Source of the DNA: Arthrobacter sp. NIO-1057
GTDB lineage: Bacteria; Actinomycetota; Actinomycetes; Actinomycetales; Micrococcaceae
Reading direction: 5' to 3'
Assembly: GCF_900094805.1 (NCBI RefSeq)
Contig: NZ_FMAT01000001.1
Location: forward strand, 620,001-684,000
Length of the DNA: 64,000 bases
Shown here: piece by piece, positions 25,550 through 35,027 of the stretch
Layout: each line of letters begins with the position of its first letter
How positions within the stretch are numbered: position 1 is the stretch's first letter
Position numbers and translations under genes: made by a program
The notes under the pieces: model-generated
What the model was told of the DNA's origin: nothing
Database searches by the model: none
Seen by the model: only the letters and a program-made list of their open reading frames with translations

Positions 25550-27139
25550 TTAATTTTCCTCCTGGGCTGCCTTCGTTTCTGCAGCCTTCTTGTTGCGTTT
25601 TGCGTTCACCGATTCGGTCCAGATGCCGGCCTTGCGTTCGGCTTCCAGCTCGGCGCGAGCTTCAGCCTTGGCGGCCTTGCGCTCCTCATGTTCGGCACGC
25701 TTTTCTTCGCGAGTCTTTCGATTACCGCGATCTTCGAGTCGCACGTCTTCACCACGGCGGCTTCCGCCGAGCAATTCAGCGCCGGCAGCCATGGTTGGCT
25801 CCCAGTCAAAGACCACAGAGTCTTCTTCGGAACCAATGACGACTGCGTCGCCCGGCTTGGCTCCGGCCTTAAAGAGTTTGGTCTCTACCCCCAGTTTGGC
25901 CAGTCGGTCAGCGAGGTAACCAACTGCTTCATCGTTTCGGAAGTCGGTCTGCATGATCCAGCGTTCTGGCTTTTCACCAATAACGCGCCACAGTGGCTCA
26001 AGGTTTTGTTCCTCGCGGCGAATGTAGAACTCTTCCTTGTTGCTAAAGCGCGGACGAATCACTGGCACCTCTACTACCGGTGCTTCAACAACTTGTTCGG
26101 CTCGTGCTTGTTCTACCAATTCAGCCATAGCGAAGGACAGTTCACGCAATCCGTTACGTGAGAGTGCTGAGATTTCAAAGACTCGATATCCGCGCTTTTC
26201 CAGTTCTGGACGCACAAATTCAGCCATTTCGGCACCGTCAGGCATGTCAACCTTGTTGAGCGCGATCAGCTTAGGGCGTTCGATCAGCGGAACGATGGTG
26301 CCGTCGGTTCCTGCAAAGGTTGAGTCGGCCTCATAGTTGGCCAGCTCTGCTTCGATGATGTCCAGATCGCTAATGGGGTCGCGGTCCGATTCTAGGGACG
26401 CACAGTCCAATACGTGCACAATGGCAGCACAACGCTCTACGTGGCGCAGGAACTCGTGTCCCAGTCCCTTACCCTGCGACGCACCAGGGATCAGCCCCGG
26501 AACGTCGGCAACGGTGAAGCGTACCTCGCCGGCCTGAACCACACCAAGGTTTGGCACCAGGGTGGTGAACGGGTAATCGGCGATCTTTGGGCGCGCTGCA
26601 GACATCGCTGCAATCAGGGATGACTTGCCAGCCGACGGGTAACCTACCAGGGCAATATCGGCCATGGATTTCAGCTCTAGGACAATGTCCTGGCTGGTGC
26701 CGGGAATGCCCAACAGGGCGAATCCTGGGGCCTTACGCTTATCCGAGGCGATGGCTGCGTTTCCCAGGCCACCCATACCGCCCAGGGCGGCGATGTACTC
26801 GTCGCCGGCGTTTACTAGGTCGCCGAGGATGTCACCGTCCTTGGACTTGATGACGGTGCCAGCAGGGACGCCGAGGATCAGGTCTTCACCGTGCTTGCCT
26901 GGGTGCAGTCCACCCTTGCCTGGTTCGCCGTTACCGGCCTTGCGGTGTGGCAGGTGGTGGAAGTCCAGCAGCGTGGTGACCTGCGGATCAACGCGCAGGA
27001 TGATGTCGCCACCCTTGCCGCCGTTGCCGCCATCGGGTCCGCCAAGCGGTTTAAATTTTTCGCGCTTGATGGACACACAACCGTGGCCACCATTACCTGC
27101 GGTGACATGAAGGGTTACGCGATCAACGAATGCAGCCAC
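25550..27139 (-). CDS. obg: Obg/CgtA GTPase
   Basis: 529 residues; essential 50S-associated GTPase. The glycine-rich Obg fold is at 1-160 ([33 protein letters not shown], in parts). The G domain has [30 protein letters not shown] and NKVD, and an OCT domain (about 340-430: [16 protein letters not shown]) follows. The extended basic/acidic C-terminal tail is the actinobacterial form. It follows rpmA after an intergenic hairpin. Confidence 0.96.
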   Translation of the reverse strand: MAAFVDRVTLHVTAGNGGHGCVSIKREKFKPLGGPDGGNGGKGGDIILRVDPQVTTLLDFHHLPHRKAGNGEPGKGGLHPGKHGEDLILGVPAGTVIKSKDGDILGDLVNAGDEYIAALGGMGGLGNAAIASDKRKAPGFALLGIPGTSQDIVLELKSMADIALVGYPSAGKSSLIAAMSAARPKIADYPFTTLVPNLGVVQAGEVRFTVADVPGLIPGASQGKGLGHEFLRHVERCAAIVHVLDCASLESDRDPISDLDIIEAELANYEADSTFAGTDGTIVPLIERPKLIALNKVDMPDGAEMAEFVRPELEKRGYRVFEISALSRNGLRELSFAMAELVEQARAEQVVEAPVVEVPVIRPRFSNKEEFYIRREEQNLEPLWRVIGEKPERWIMQTDFRNDEAVGYLADRLAKLGVETKLFKAGAKPGDAVVIGSEEDSVVFDWEPTMAAGAELLGGSRRGEDVRLEDRGNRKTREEKRAEHEERKAAKAEARAELEAERKAGIWTESVNAKRNKKAAETKAAQEEN

Positions 27140-27201
27140 GGGGCCATCTTCTCCTATTACGGGGTGCGAGGTGCTCTCGCTTAAAAGTCTATCTACGCAC
27201 G

Positions 27202-27234
27202 CAAGGGGCGGACCGAAGATCGGCCCACCCCTTG
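27202..27234 (-). terminator. Hairpin between rpmA and obg (possible attenuator)
   Basis: Arms CAAGGGG/CCCCTTG with an inner GGACCG/CGGCCC stem (one mismatch) around aagat. It lies in the 124-base gap after rpmA on the minus strand. No T-run follows directly, so partial termination or mRNA processing that raises L21/L27 over Obg is more likely than a full stop. Confidence 0.5.
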
Positions 27235-27263
27235 TGTACTAAAAAATCTGCCTGTTGCCTAAA

Positions 27264-27518
27264 TTAGGCAGCAGCCACAATGTTCACCACGCGGCGACCA
27301 CGACGGGTGCCGAACTCGACTGCACCAGCAGCCAGGGCGAACAGGGTGTCATCCTTGCCACGACCTACGCCGGCGCCTGGGTGGAAGTGGGTGCCACGCT
27401 GACGAACGATGATTTCGCCAGCCTTGACTTCCTGACCACCAAAGCGCTTTACGCCTAGGTACTGTGCGTTGGAATCGCGACCGTTGCGAGTGGAACTCGC
27501 ACCTTTCTTATGTGCCAT
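27264..27518 (-). CDS. rpmA: 50S ribosomal protein L27
   Basis: 84 residues, standard L27: [52 protein letters not shown]. The N-terminus begins directly with AHKKG, so no Firmicutes-type leader cleaved by Prp is present. Second gene of rplU-rpmA-obg. Confidence 0.98.
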   Translation of the reverse strand: MAHKKGASSTRNGRDSNAQYLGVKRFGGQEVKAGEIIVRQRGTHFHPGAGVGRGKDDTLFALAAGAVEFGTRRGRRVVNIVAAA

Positions 27519-27567
27519 GCCTTTTAGCCTCTTTCGCTACAAAAATGGATATTACGATCAGCCTGAA

Positions 27568-27888
27568 TTAGGCGATCGAGGTGACCTTGACCTTGGTCAG
27601 AGCGGCACGGAAGCCCTGGCGCTTCTTGTAACCGGTCTTGTTCTTGTACTTCTGGATAACGATCTTCTCGCCACGAAGGTTTTCTACAACCTCAGCGGTG
27701 ACCTTGACCTTAGCCAGATCAGCAGCGGCGGAAGTTACCTTCTCGCCATCTACCAACAGCAAAGCAGGAAGCTCAATGGAGCTACCTGGGGCAGCCTGAA
27801 GACGGTCAACGGTGATGAGGTCTCCTACGGAAACCTTCTCCTGGTGGCCGCCTGCGCGGACAATTGCGTACACCACGTGGGTACTCAC
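27568..27888 (-). CDS. rplU: 50S ribosomal protein L21
   Basis: 106 residues, with [25 protein letters not shown] and the C-terminal [17 protein letters not shown]. The GTG at 27888 gives the N-terminus [10 protein letters not shown]; the GTG at codon 5 is an alternative (MVYAIV). It is preceded by about 140 bases of structured leader. Confidence 0.97.
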   Translation of the reverse strand: MSTHVVYAIVRAGGHQEKVSVGDLITVDRLQAAPGSSIELPALLLVDGEKVTSAAADLAKVKVTAEVVENLRGEKIVIQKYKNKTGYKKRQGFRAALTKVKVTSIA

Positions 27889-27982
27889 TTCTACTCGACG
27901 TTTATTGTCTTACCGGCGCAGATATCGACCCGAACACCCATAAATGAGTGCAATCACGGGGATCTCATGCGCTTGTGCCTTG

Positions 27983-28017
27983 ACGCCGAGCGGACGGAAA
28001 GTCCGTGATCTTGGCGT
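27983..28017 (-). promoter_or_regulatory. Stem-loop in the rplU leader
   Basis: On the minus strand ACGCC (outer) and CGGAC (inner) pair with GTCCG and GGCGT, giving a two-step stem with a TTTCC loop, about 95 bases before the rplU start. It may be an L21-type ribosomal protein leader; the match to a described class was not checked. Confidence 0.4.
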
Positions 28018-28033
28018 TTAGCACCGATCAACT

Positions 28034-28063
28034 AGATTACGCTAGTCGACACCACTGGGGCAA
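28034..28063 (-). promoter_or_regulatory. Candidate rplU promoter
   Basis: TTGCCC (-35, 28058-28063) and TAATCT (-10, 28034-28039) with an 18-base spacer on the minus strand, giving a leader of roughly 140 bases. The -35 overlaps the hairpin behind rne. Confidence 0.35.
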
Positions 28064-28082
28064 ATACAAACCGCCCCAGTGG
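28052..28082 (-). terminator. Hairpin after rne
   Basis: Perfect 10-base arms CCACTGGGGC (28052-28061) and GCCCCAGTGG (28073-28082) with an 11-base loop, 21 bases beyond the rne stop. No T-run follows, as is common in actinobacterial terminators. Confidence 0.65.
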
Positions 28083-28103
28083 GTGAAGCGTGATCAAGTT
28101 CAT

Positions 28104-31064
28104 CTATTTCAGTTCGCGTACCGGAACGCCAACTCCGAACATGACCGGTTGCCCGGCAGGTTCAGCTGGCTTTTCGTTTTGCGAGCTGGAGACATCCATA
28201 TGAACTACCGAACCGGTAGCTGCGGATACCTCGGCCACGAGAACCTCTGCATTCGCGTCGCCCTGAGCCGAGGTGGCTCGACGACTACGCCGCTTAGGTT
28301 TCGTGGAACTCTGTGGGGCCACCGCGCTAGCGGTAACCGAAGTTGTTGCAGGGCCCTGAGTCTGCGCGATGACCTCAGCGCTCGAAGCAGGCATGGCCAG
28401 ACCGGTAAGTACCGGCTGTTCCTGCGTGGAGCTTGCTGCGGATCCCTGCGGACGCGAAGCCCGGCGTGAACGCTTCCGTGGCTGCTGGACAGCTGCCTTC
28501 GGCTCGTCTTCCACGACCTCGGCAACCACCGGCTGCTCGTTGACGCTCTGATCAGTTTCCTCAGCTTTCGCTGCCTGCGTCTCAGCATCACTCTGGGAAC
28601 GGTTACGTCCGCGAGAGCGTGAGCGGCGGCGTGGCTTGCGCGTCGTTTCGTTGCCCTCTTGTGTCTCCTCGTCCTTGCCCGATAGGGCAGCTTCGAGTGC
28701 TTCAAGGGTAACTGACACGTCGGCGTTGACCGGAGCGTTGGCCTTAACCACTGGGATCTGCTCGCCGTCGATGCTCACAGCGTTCTCCACGTGTGGCTCT
28801 AGGTGTGAGGCAGCGGCGATGTTAGCTAGGGCATTGCGGGTAGCTTCGTCCTTCTCTCCACCGGCCGTGTTCTCCTGCTTTACGACCGGCTTAGCCTCTT
28901 CCTTCTCGCCACCGCGACGGCGACGAGAGTTACGGCTTGGCTTCTCGTTGAACTTCTTGGTGTGTGGTTCACCGGCAGAATTGAACGTGCGGCGTGATTC
29001 CACAGGTTCTTCGTGGGTGATGACCCCGGCTCCAGCGCAATGCTCACACTCTTCGCCGAAGACTTCGAGCAGACCAGTACCCATACGCTTACGGGTCATC
29101 TGCACCAAGCCTAGTGAGGTGACTTCTGCTACCTGGTGCTTGGTGCGATCACGGCCCAAGCACTCAACCAAGCGGCGCAAGACGAGATCTCGGTTTGATT
29201 CCAAGACCATATCGATGAAGTCGATGACGATGATGCCACCGATATCACGCAGGCGCAGCTGACGAACAACTTCTTCAGCAGCTTCCAAGTTGTTCTTGGT
29301 GACCGTTTCTTCAAGGTTGCCGCCGGAACCGGTGAACTTACCGGTGTTAACGTCAATCACGGTCATTGCTTCGGTGCGGTCAATGACCAGCGATCCACCC
29401 GATGGCAAGTAGACCTTGCGATCTAGAGCCTTAGCGATCTGCTCATCTACACGGTAGTTAGCGAAGATGTCCTGGTCGGACTCCCACTTTTCCAAGCGAC
29501 CCATCAAGTCTGGGGCCACGTACATGACATAGGCCTCGATGGTGTCCCAAGCGTGTTCGCCCGAAACGATGAGCTTAGTGAAGTCTTCGTTAAAGACGTC
29601 ACGCACGACCTTGATGGTCAAATCTGGTTCCGAGTACAACAGCTCTGGAGCCAAAGTCTTGGTGGAGTTCGCCTGCTCTTCAATACCTTCCCACTGCGCA
29701 CGCAGTCGGTTGATATCGTTGGTCAACTCTTCCTCCGAAGCACCTTCAGCGGCGGTACGAACAATCACGCCAGCGTTTTCAGGCAGGTGATCCTTCAGGA
29801 TCTTCTTCAAGCGCTGACGTTCAACGTCAGGTAGCTTGCGGGAGATACCGGTCATGGATCCACCTGGTACGTAGACCAAGTAGCGTCCCGGCAAGGAGAT
29901 CTGGCTGGTCAGGCGAGCACCCTTGTGGCCCACTGGGTCCTTGGTGACCTGTACAAGCACCGAGTCGCCAGCCTTCAGCGCATTTTCAATGCGTCGTGGC
30001 TGGCCTTCAAGGGCTGCAATATCCCAATTAACTTCACCGGCGTACAACACGGCATTGCGTCCGCGTCCAATATCAACGAACGCAGCCTCCATCGATGGAA
30101 GGACGTTCTGCACCTTGCCAACGTAAACGTTGCCGATCAGCGAATCTTGTTGAGTCTTCGAAACGAAGTGTTCAGCCAGTACCCCATCTTCCAAGACACC
30201 AATCTGAATACGGTCTTCACGCTGACGTACGATCATCTTGCGTTCAACGGATTCACGGCGGGCTAAGAACTCAGCCTCGGTGATGACCTGACGGCGACGC
30301 CCGGTTTCACGCGATTCACGGCGGCGCTGGCGCTTAGCTTCCAGACGGGTCGAGCCGCGTACCGAAGTCACCTTGTCGCTGACCGGACCGTGGCTGTCGA
30401 AGCTGCCACGTGGAGCGCGTACACGGGTGATCGTGTTTGGTGGATCGTCCTGTGAGCCACCCTCAAGTTCCAGGTCGGCATCCCCGCGGCGACGACGACG
30501 GCGACGGCGTGAGGTCACGTCATCGCTCTCAGTTTCGGTGCTACGGTTGCGCACTGGTTCTTGCTTTTTAGCCACTGCCTGAGCCAAGACTGCTTGAGCA
30601 GTTTCTGGGACGGCGAATGGATTCAAGATCATGGAGCTACCGTGCTCTGCAAGCAACTGGCCGGTGTGATCCTCAACGGTCTCAGCGACATCCTGCGTTA
30701 CAGCGTTAGCTTCTACGATTACGTTTGCGTTCTGCGCGTTGTGTTCTTCAGCAGATTCCTGCTTGGCTGCTGCAAGTTCGACGGCTTCATCGCTGGCAGC
30801 GTGACGTGCAACCTGTGCACGGCGTTCTGCCTGACGGCTGGCACGCTGGGTGGAGTCAGGGGTAGCAACCTGGGTGCGACGAGTGGCTCGCCAGCGGTAG
30901 GGGCTTTCTTCAACACCTGCTGCGGCATTGAGTTCTGCCAAAGTCATGGCACGACGTAGTGGACGTGCTGGGGTGGTGGAAACGCTGGTACGACGGGCTC
31001 GCGTGGAACGATTGCCTCGCTTATTTCCTTGCGCCCCACCCTTTCGTTGATTTGCTGCGCTCAT
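28104..31064 (-). CDS. rne: Ribonuclease E/G
   Basis: 986 residues. A long basic, acidic and disordered N-terminal region (1-270) precedes the catalytic core. The S1 domain is at about 290-370 (NVYVGKVQNVLPSMEAAFVDIGRGRNAVLY), the 5' sensor/RNase H part follows, and the DNase I-like part contains TVIDVNTGKFTG and IDFIDM with the metal-binding Asp residues. The Zn-link cysteines are in CEHCAGAG. A second long disordered region rich in R, E, A and P makes up the C-terminal third, the usual actinobacterial layout in which both ends are scaffolds. The central domain gives the assignment; the tails evolve fast. Confidence 0.96.
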   Translation of the reverse strand: MSAANQRKGGAQGNKRGNRSTRARRTSVSTTPARPLRRAMTLAELNAAAGVEESPYRWRATRRTQVATPDSTQRASRQAERRAQVARHAASDEAVELAAAKQESAEEHNAQNANVIVEANAVTQDVAETVEDHTGQLLAEHGSSMILNPFAVPETAQAVLAQAVAKKQEPVRNRSTETESDDVTSRRRRRRRRGDADLELEGGSQDDPPNTITRVRAPRGSFDSHGPVSDKVTSVRGSTRLEAKRQRRRESRETGRRRQVITEAEFLARRESVERKMIVRQREDRIQIGVLEDGVLAEHFVSKTQQDSLIGNVYVGKVQNVLPSMEAAFVDIGRGRNAVLYAGEVNWDIAALEGQPRRIENALKAGDSVLVQVTKDPVGHKGARLTSQISLPGRYLVYVPGGSMTGISRKLPDVERQRLKKILKDHLPENAGVIVRTAAEGASEEELTNDINRLRAQWEGIEEQANSTKTLAPELLYSEPDLTIKVVRDVFNEDFTKLIVSGEHAWDTIEAYVMYVAPDLMGRLEKWESDQDIFANYRVDEQIAKALDRKVYLPSGGSLVIDRTEAMTVIDVNTGKFTGSGGNLEETVTKNNLEAAEEVVRQLRLRDIGGIIVIDFIDMVLESNRDLVLRRLVECLGRDRTKHQVAEVTSLGLVQMTRKRMGTGLLEVFGEECEHCAGAGVITHEEPVESRRTFNSAGEPHTKKFNEKPSRNSRRRRGGEKEEAKPVVKQENTAGGEKDEATRNALANIAAASHLEPHVENAVSIDGEQIPVVKANAPVNADVSVTLEALEAALSGKDEETQEGNETTRKPRRRSRSRGRNRSQSDAETQAAKAEETDQSVNEQPVVAEVVEDEPKAAVQQPRKRSRRASRPQGSAASSTQEQPVLTGLAMPASSAEVIAQTQGPATTSVTASAVAPQSSTKPKRRSRRATSAQGDANAEVLVAEVSAATGSVVHMDVSSSQNEKPAEPAGQPVMFGVGVPVRELK

Positions 31065-31550
31065 TTAAATTCGCATACTCCTACTATGTCCCGCTTTGGC
31101 ATCCTCCACAGACGGCGCCGTAGCTGAAACTACAATCATCACGTGTTCCTTGGCCGACATCTTTAGATCGGCCAAACACAAAAGCTCGCTAGTTTCCGCA
31201 AGAGTGCCACTGGCTTATGTAACTAAGCCGGACGCAATTCCTGCGGATCAACGTAACTATGAAAACCGGCTGCTTTCCTTTGCAGCCCTACGATCCGCGG
31301 TATTCCCTCGGGAGGCGCACATATTGGGCACTCAACCGAAGCGATGCATCGCTTGGCGATCTGTTGTTTCAAAAGTCTGTCGTCGGGTTGAAAGCAGACT
31401 GTGGATCCGCGAACAACCAATCCCATTCTCTCATATTTAGTTCATACCTTGTTCACTGCTTCTCATCAGTTGCACAGAATTGCTTTCTAAGATGAAAAAG
31501 CTCCAAGCGGAATCTCCCGCTTTCCTACAAATTTATGGAATAGTCGAAAC
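31065..31550. other. Intergenic region between rne and the VKOR gene, with a hairpin
   Basis: 486 bases between divergent genes. The short frames that cross it lack ribosome sites. An 8-base perfect inverted repeat TTGGCCGA (31150-31157)/TCGGCCAA (31168-31175) would form a hairpin in the rne 5' leader, about 86 bases before its start. RNase E genes elsewhere are autoregulated through leader hairpins, so this is a candidate for such control. Confidence 0.45.
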
Positions 31551-32174
31551 ATGGTTTCATCAGTAGAAAAGAGCCACACTCCGGGCGTGTTGCCGTGGTG
31601 GGCCAAGGACCGCGGTTTCGGCCTGCTTCTCATTGCGACAGGGTTCATTTCTTGGCTAGCCGCCGGAAAACTTGTACTGGAACGCATTGAGCTTTACAAG
31701 AATCCCGACTACATCACCAGCTGTGATATCAACCCTTGGATTTCTTGTGGCACGGTGATGAAGTCTGCACAGGCCGGAATTTTTGGATTCCCTAATCCAT
31801 TCTTCGGCATCGTCTGCTTCGCTATCGTTGTCACCATCGGCATGATGCTTCTGGCCGGCGCCTCTAAGCTTCAGCGTTGGTTCTGGATTTGCTTCCAGGT
31901 TGGTATCACGGCTGCCATGGGCTTGGTTATCTGGTTCTGGTCACAGGCTCTCTACGAGATCAATGCTTTGTGCCCTTATTGCATGATCGTATGGGCGATG
32001 ACCATACCGGTGTTCGTCTTCACGACGGCCCGTAACGTTATCACTGGTGTAATCCCTGCCGGTGAGGGACTTAGGAAGTTCTTCGCCGAATGGAGCTGGA
32101 TCGTCACGGCTATCTTGTGGGTATTGGTGGCAGCTTCCGTAGTTCTTCGTTTCCCGAATGCGTTCTTCGGATAA
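31551..32174 (+). CDS. Vitamin K epoxide reductase (VKOR) family protein
   Basis: 207 residues, about five transmembrane segments. Loop cysteines are in CDINPWISCG (about 56-65), and the quinone-proximal pair CPYC is in ALCPYCMIVWAMTIPVF (about 139-142). Bacterial VKOR re-oxidises a DsbA-like thioredoxin for disulfide formation outside the membrane, passing electrons to menaquinone. No fused thioredoxin domain and no dsbA neighbour are seen here. It ends just before a strong terminator. Confidence 0.94.
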   Translation: MVSSVEKSHTPGVLPWWAKDRGFGLLLIATGFISWLAAGKLVLERIELYKNPDYITSCDINPWISCGTVMKSAQAGIFGFPNPFFGIVCFAIVVTIGMMLLAGASKLQRWFWICFQVGITAAMGLVIWFWSQALYEINALCPYCMIVWAMTIPVFVFTTARNVITGVIPAGEGLRKFFAEWSWIVTAILWVLVAASVVLRFPNAFFG

Positions 32175-32188
32175 TCCTCTTAACCCTT

Positions 32189-32230
32189 AGCCGGTTCGTT
32201 GTCCACACAACGAACCGGCTTTTCTTTTTC
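32189..32230 (+). terminator. Terminator of the VKOR gene
   Basis: Perfect 14-base arms (32189-32202 and 32207-32220) around CCAC, followed by TTTCTTTTTC: a textbook rho-independent terminator. Confidence 0.93.
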
Positions 32231-32334
32231 TATCTACAGAAGGTCCTCACGTCCAGGGATCAAAGATTGAGGGTCAGAAATTCGCGCACAACGATAATCC
32301 ACCTTCGCTGGGTGAAGACGGCTAGATTAGGAAC

Positions 32335-32919
32335 ATGGCAAGTGACACATGGAACACAGAAAATGCCCAGAACTACGGGATAGATCTGCTCATTTCGGAG
32401 CAATTGCGCCTACGCGAACTTCAGGAAGAGGATCTACCTTTCCTCACGCAGTGGTGGAACAGCCCTGAATTCATGGCGTTGCAAGGAAGCCTCGTACTCC
32501 CCCATCCGGTGAATGAAGCAGCTACGCTCTTTAAATCCCGAAGCCTCAATAGGGGAACCACCGATGGCGTCGGGTTATCAATCACTCTTCCGGATGACAC
32601 GCTCATTGGGCATACGGCGCTGTATGACTACAACGCACCGGCGCGATCCGCGGAGCTAATGATCATGATTGGTGGATCAAACGTCGGTCAAGGCTACGGA
32701 ACCTTGGCGACAAAAATGATCATTGATTACGGGTTCCGTGAGATGGGTTTGAATCGCATTGGTTTGACCGTGTGGGCGTACAACGAGAGAGCCTTGCGGA
32801 CATTTATCCGTTCCGGCTTTAGGGAAGAAGGACGCATCCGGCAAGCTGGGTTCCACGATGGCTCTTTCCACGACAAGATCGTCATGGGACTTTTAGCCGA
32901 GGAGTACTTCAGGAAATAA
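32335..32919 (+). CDS. GNAT-family N-acetyltransferase (RimJ/RimL type)
   Basis: 194 residues. The fold starts LRLRELQEEDLPFLTQWW; the acetyl-CoA loop is GGSNVGQGYGTLATKMIIDYGFREMGLNRIGLTVWAYNERALRTFIRSGFREEGRIRQA (in parts), characteristic of the RimJ/RimL subgroup. Target unknown: ribosomal protein N-termini, small molecules or antibiotics are all possible. It is a single gene between two terminators. Confidence 0.9.
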   Translation: MASDTWNTENAQNYGIDLLISEQLRLRELQEEDLPFLTQWWNSPEFMALQGSLVLPHPVNEAATLFKSRSLNRGTTDGVGLSITLPDDTLIGHTALYDYNAPARSAELMIMIGGSNVGQGYGTLATKMIIDYGFREMGLNRIGLTVWAYNERALRTFIRSGFREEGRIRQAGFHDGSFHDKIVMGLLAEEYFRK

Positions 32920-33123
32920 GCGCCAGTCTACCGGCATCGACAGACCGAGATTTTTCACAAGGCGATGGGCTTCTTGCAATCAACAGAGGTCCATACGCTG
33001 TATCAGGAGAAAGCACCGGTGTGGCTTAGATTGAAAATAATCATCCTTTAGGTGTCACCCGCCCTGACATTGGATTAGCTAGCCTATTCTTAGAACTAAT
33101 TACACGAGTTACGAGGAGCAACC

Positions 33124-34410
33124 ATGGCCCTCTTCCGTAGGGGTAAGAACCACACGCCGAAGAAGAAGCAGACACAAAAATCAATTCCCGCTACAGCCTC
33201 CGGATCTAGCCTGAGTGAGGTTGATGCAAAACCAGACTTCACAGTCAGCGGGCTTTGGACTGATCTCTTGGGCCGACTCGGAATACGAAGCGCTCAATTG
33301 CTGGTTGTCGGCGCCCTAGCGGCCTTCTTGATCATTGGAATGCTTCGCCTGACGACGATCGTTATTCCAACGTTGCTCGCGATCATCATTTCCTGCGCCT
33401 TATGGCCACTGGTCGTCAAGCTCCGCAAGGTTTTCTCACCGATGCTTTCAGCATGGATCGTTTTCCTCGGGTCTTTGCTCGTTCTCGGTGGCATTGGCAC
33501 CGGATTGGTCTTCTCTGTTATCAACGAGTGGCCAAAGCTCGTTGATAAGGCTGTACAAGGTTTCAACCAGATCAATGACACCGTCCAGAACCTTTTAGGC
33601 AACTTGCCAATGGCAATCGACCAAGAACAGATCGATAGCATCGTTCACACGGTCACTGGCTTCCTCACCAGTTCACAATTTGGCACCGGTGCCTTGAATA
33701 CCCTGAGCGCGGCGGGTAGCTTCGTCACTGGTTTGGTTCTGCTGTTGGTCATCTTGTTCTTTTTCCTCAAGGACGGCGACAAGATTTGGGCCTTCGCTAT
33801 TTCTTGGACCCCAGCCCATTACCGCAATAAGTGGATCCTCTCAGGTGACCGTGCGCTGCGCACCTTCGGTGGATACATCCGAGGTACCGCAACCGTAGCG
33901 GCGGTTGATGCCATCGGTATCACCGCTACCTTGCTGATCGTGCGCGTACCGCTGGCCATCCCGCTGGGCGTTATTGTGTTCCTCGGTTCGTTCGTACCCA
34001 TGGTGGGTGCAACGGTGGCCGGTGTCTTGGCAACGTTGATCGCCCTGGTAACAAACGGACCCATTGTTGCCTTGATCGTTTTGGCATCCGTGATCTTGGT
34101 GAATCAGCTAGAGGGTAACTTCCTGCAGCCGGTGGTGATGGCCAATGCGTTAAACTTGCACGCTCTGGTAGTTCTGTTGGCTTTGACCGCTGGCACGGTG
34201 CTTGCTGGCATCATCGGTGCAGTGCTCGCCGTTCCACTGGTTGCAGCTTCTTGGGCGGTGATTAAAGTCTGGACGGGACGGGAAAATAAGGACCTGATCC
34301 CTGTAGCTAGCGCGGAGATTAAATCCGAAGTTGAGTTGGACCACGAAGAACAGGCCAGCGAAAAAACCAACTCCACGGAAGACGAACCTTCGGAGCACAA
34401 CAAAGACTAG
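33124..34410 (+). CDS. AI-2E family transporter (PerM/YdiK type)
   Basis: 428 residues. A hydrophilic basic N-terminus (1-50) is followed by about seven or eight membrane segments. The family stretch FLGSFVPMVGATVAGVLATLIAL and the end region QLEGNFLQPVVMANALNLHALVVLLAL are typical; the C-terminus is acidic. Despite the family name most members do not export autoinducer 2; sodium/proton exchange has been shown for some. A CGAGGAGCAACC ribosome site precedes the ATG. Confidence 0.92.
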   Translation: MALFRRGKNHTPKKKQTQKSIPATASGSSLSEVDAKPDFTVSGLWTDLLGRLGIRSAQLLVVGALAAFLIIGMLRLTTIVIPTLLAIIISCALWPLVVKLRKVFSPMLSAWIVFLGSLLVLGGIGTGLVFSVINEWPKLVDKAVQGFNQINDTVQNLLGNLPMAIDQEQIDSIVHTVTGFLTSSQFGTGALNTLSAAGSFVTGLVLLLVILFFFLKDGDKIWAFAISWTPAHYRNKWILSGDRALRTFGGYIRGTATVAAVDAIGITATLLIVRVPLAIPLGVIVFLGSFVPMVGATVAGVLATLIALVTNGPIVALIVLASVILVNQLEGNFLQPVVMANALNLHALVVLLALTAGTVLAGIIGAVLAVPLVAASWAVIKVWTGRENKDLIPVASAEIKSEVELDHEEQASEKTNSTEDEPSEHNKD

Positions 34411-34444
34411 TCAACGGACTACTTGGCACAGGTATTTCAGATTG

Positions 34445-34490
34445 CCCCGCAAATCCACGACGTATGTTGCGCGCGGATTTGCGGGGTCAT
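34445..34490 (+). terminator. Terminator of the AI-2E family gene
   Basis: Perfect 12-base arms CCCCGCAAATCC (34445-34456) and GGATTTGCGGGG (34475-34486) with an 18-base loop, followed by a T-rich stretch (TCATTTATT). Confidence 0.8.
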
Positions 34491-34616
34491 TTATTACTTC
34501 ATATATGCCGCTGTTAGAATTATTGAAGAATCGTTCACCCGCACATAATTACGTCATCGATCGGCACATTTACCGAATTCACTAAGAGGCAACCGGCAGA
34601 ATTCCACTCCTCGGCG

Positions 34617-34645
34617 TTGTCACACGAGTGTCTAGTGTGTTTAAT
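34617..34645 (+). promoter_or_regulatory. Candidate promoter of the 67-codon gene
   Basis: TTGTCA (34617-34622) and TTTAAT (34640-34645) with a 17-base spacer, giving a predicted start near 34652 and a leader of about 110 bases. Confidence 0.5.
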
Positions 34646-34664
34646 GTGACTTAAGTGAGAAGGA

Positions 34665-34712
34665 TCGATCGACGGCTATTGTCCTCATCACGCGGAGAGT
34701 ACCGACGATCGA
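34665..34712 (+). promoter_or_regulatory. Hairpin in the leader of the 67-codon gene
   Basis: TCGATCGACGG (34665-34675) pairs with CCGACGATCGA (34702-34712), 11 bases with one mismatch and a 26-base loop. It lies between the candidate promoter and the ribosome site and may control translation. Confidence 0.4.
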
Positions 34713-34762
34713 TTGTTGCGCAATATCGAGACTGCTACGCACCACGTCTGGAAGGACTTCTA

Positions 34763-34966
34763 ATGCTGAACCTCAGCGGCGAAAACTCAGATGATGAATT
34801 GACATATCTGCTCAGCCCGACGGTAGAAAGTCATCAGGTCGTCACGATTGGATCTGCCGAAGACTTAGGCCGAAATTCAGCAAGCGGCTCTGAAAGCTCG
34901 CTTGCAATGGCAGGAAATACTGATAATGCAACTTCCCAGTACGGAAGTTTGGACGACTGGTTCTAA
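34763..34966 (+). CDS. Small acidic protein, 67 residues, unknown
   Basis: The ATG at 34763 is preceded by GGAAGG 8 bases upstream; the frame is open 36 codons further but without a site. The protein is acidic, Ser/Asn/Gly-rich, has no Cys, no membrane segment and no signal peptide, and ends YGSLDDWF. A leader of LSPTVESHQVV type followed by a polar core could recall a peptide precursor, but no processing enzyme is near. It has its own promoter, leader hairpin and shared terminator, which supports that it is expressed. I recognise no family. Confidence 0.6.
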   Translation: MLNLSGENSDDELTYLLSPTVESHQVVTIGSAEDLGRNSASGSESSLAMAGNTDNATSQYGSLDDWF

Positions 34967-34984
34967 AACGAAAACCTACGAAAA

Positions 34985-35013
34985 AATCCCGACAGTATTG
35001 AACTGTCGGGATT
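34985..35013. terminator. Bidirectional terminator, ndk and small gene
   Basis: Perfect 12-base arms AATCCCGACAGT/ACTGTCGGGATT with a 5-base loop. On the minus strand six Ts follow; on the plus strand CTTTGCTT follows. It ends ndk and probably the convergent 67-codon gene. Confidence 0.9.
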
Positions 35014-35027
35014 CTTTGCTTCGTGGA

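Noticed and set aside
31096-31440. 114-codon frame upstream of the VKOR gene
   Set aside because: No ribosome site, no recognisable protein, and it runs through the probable rne leader and promoter.
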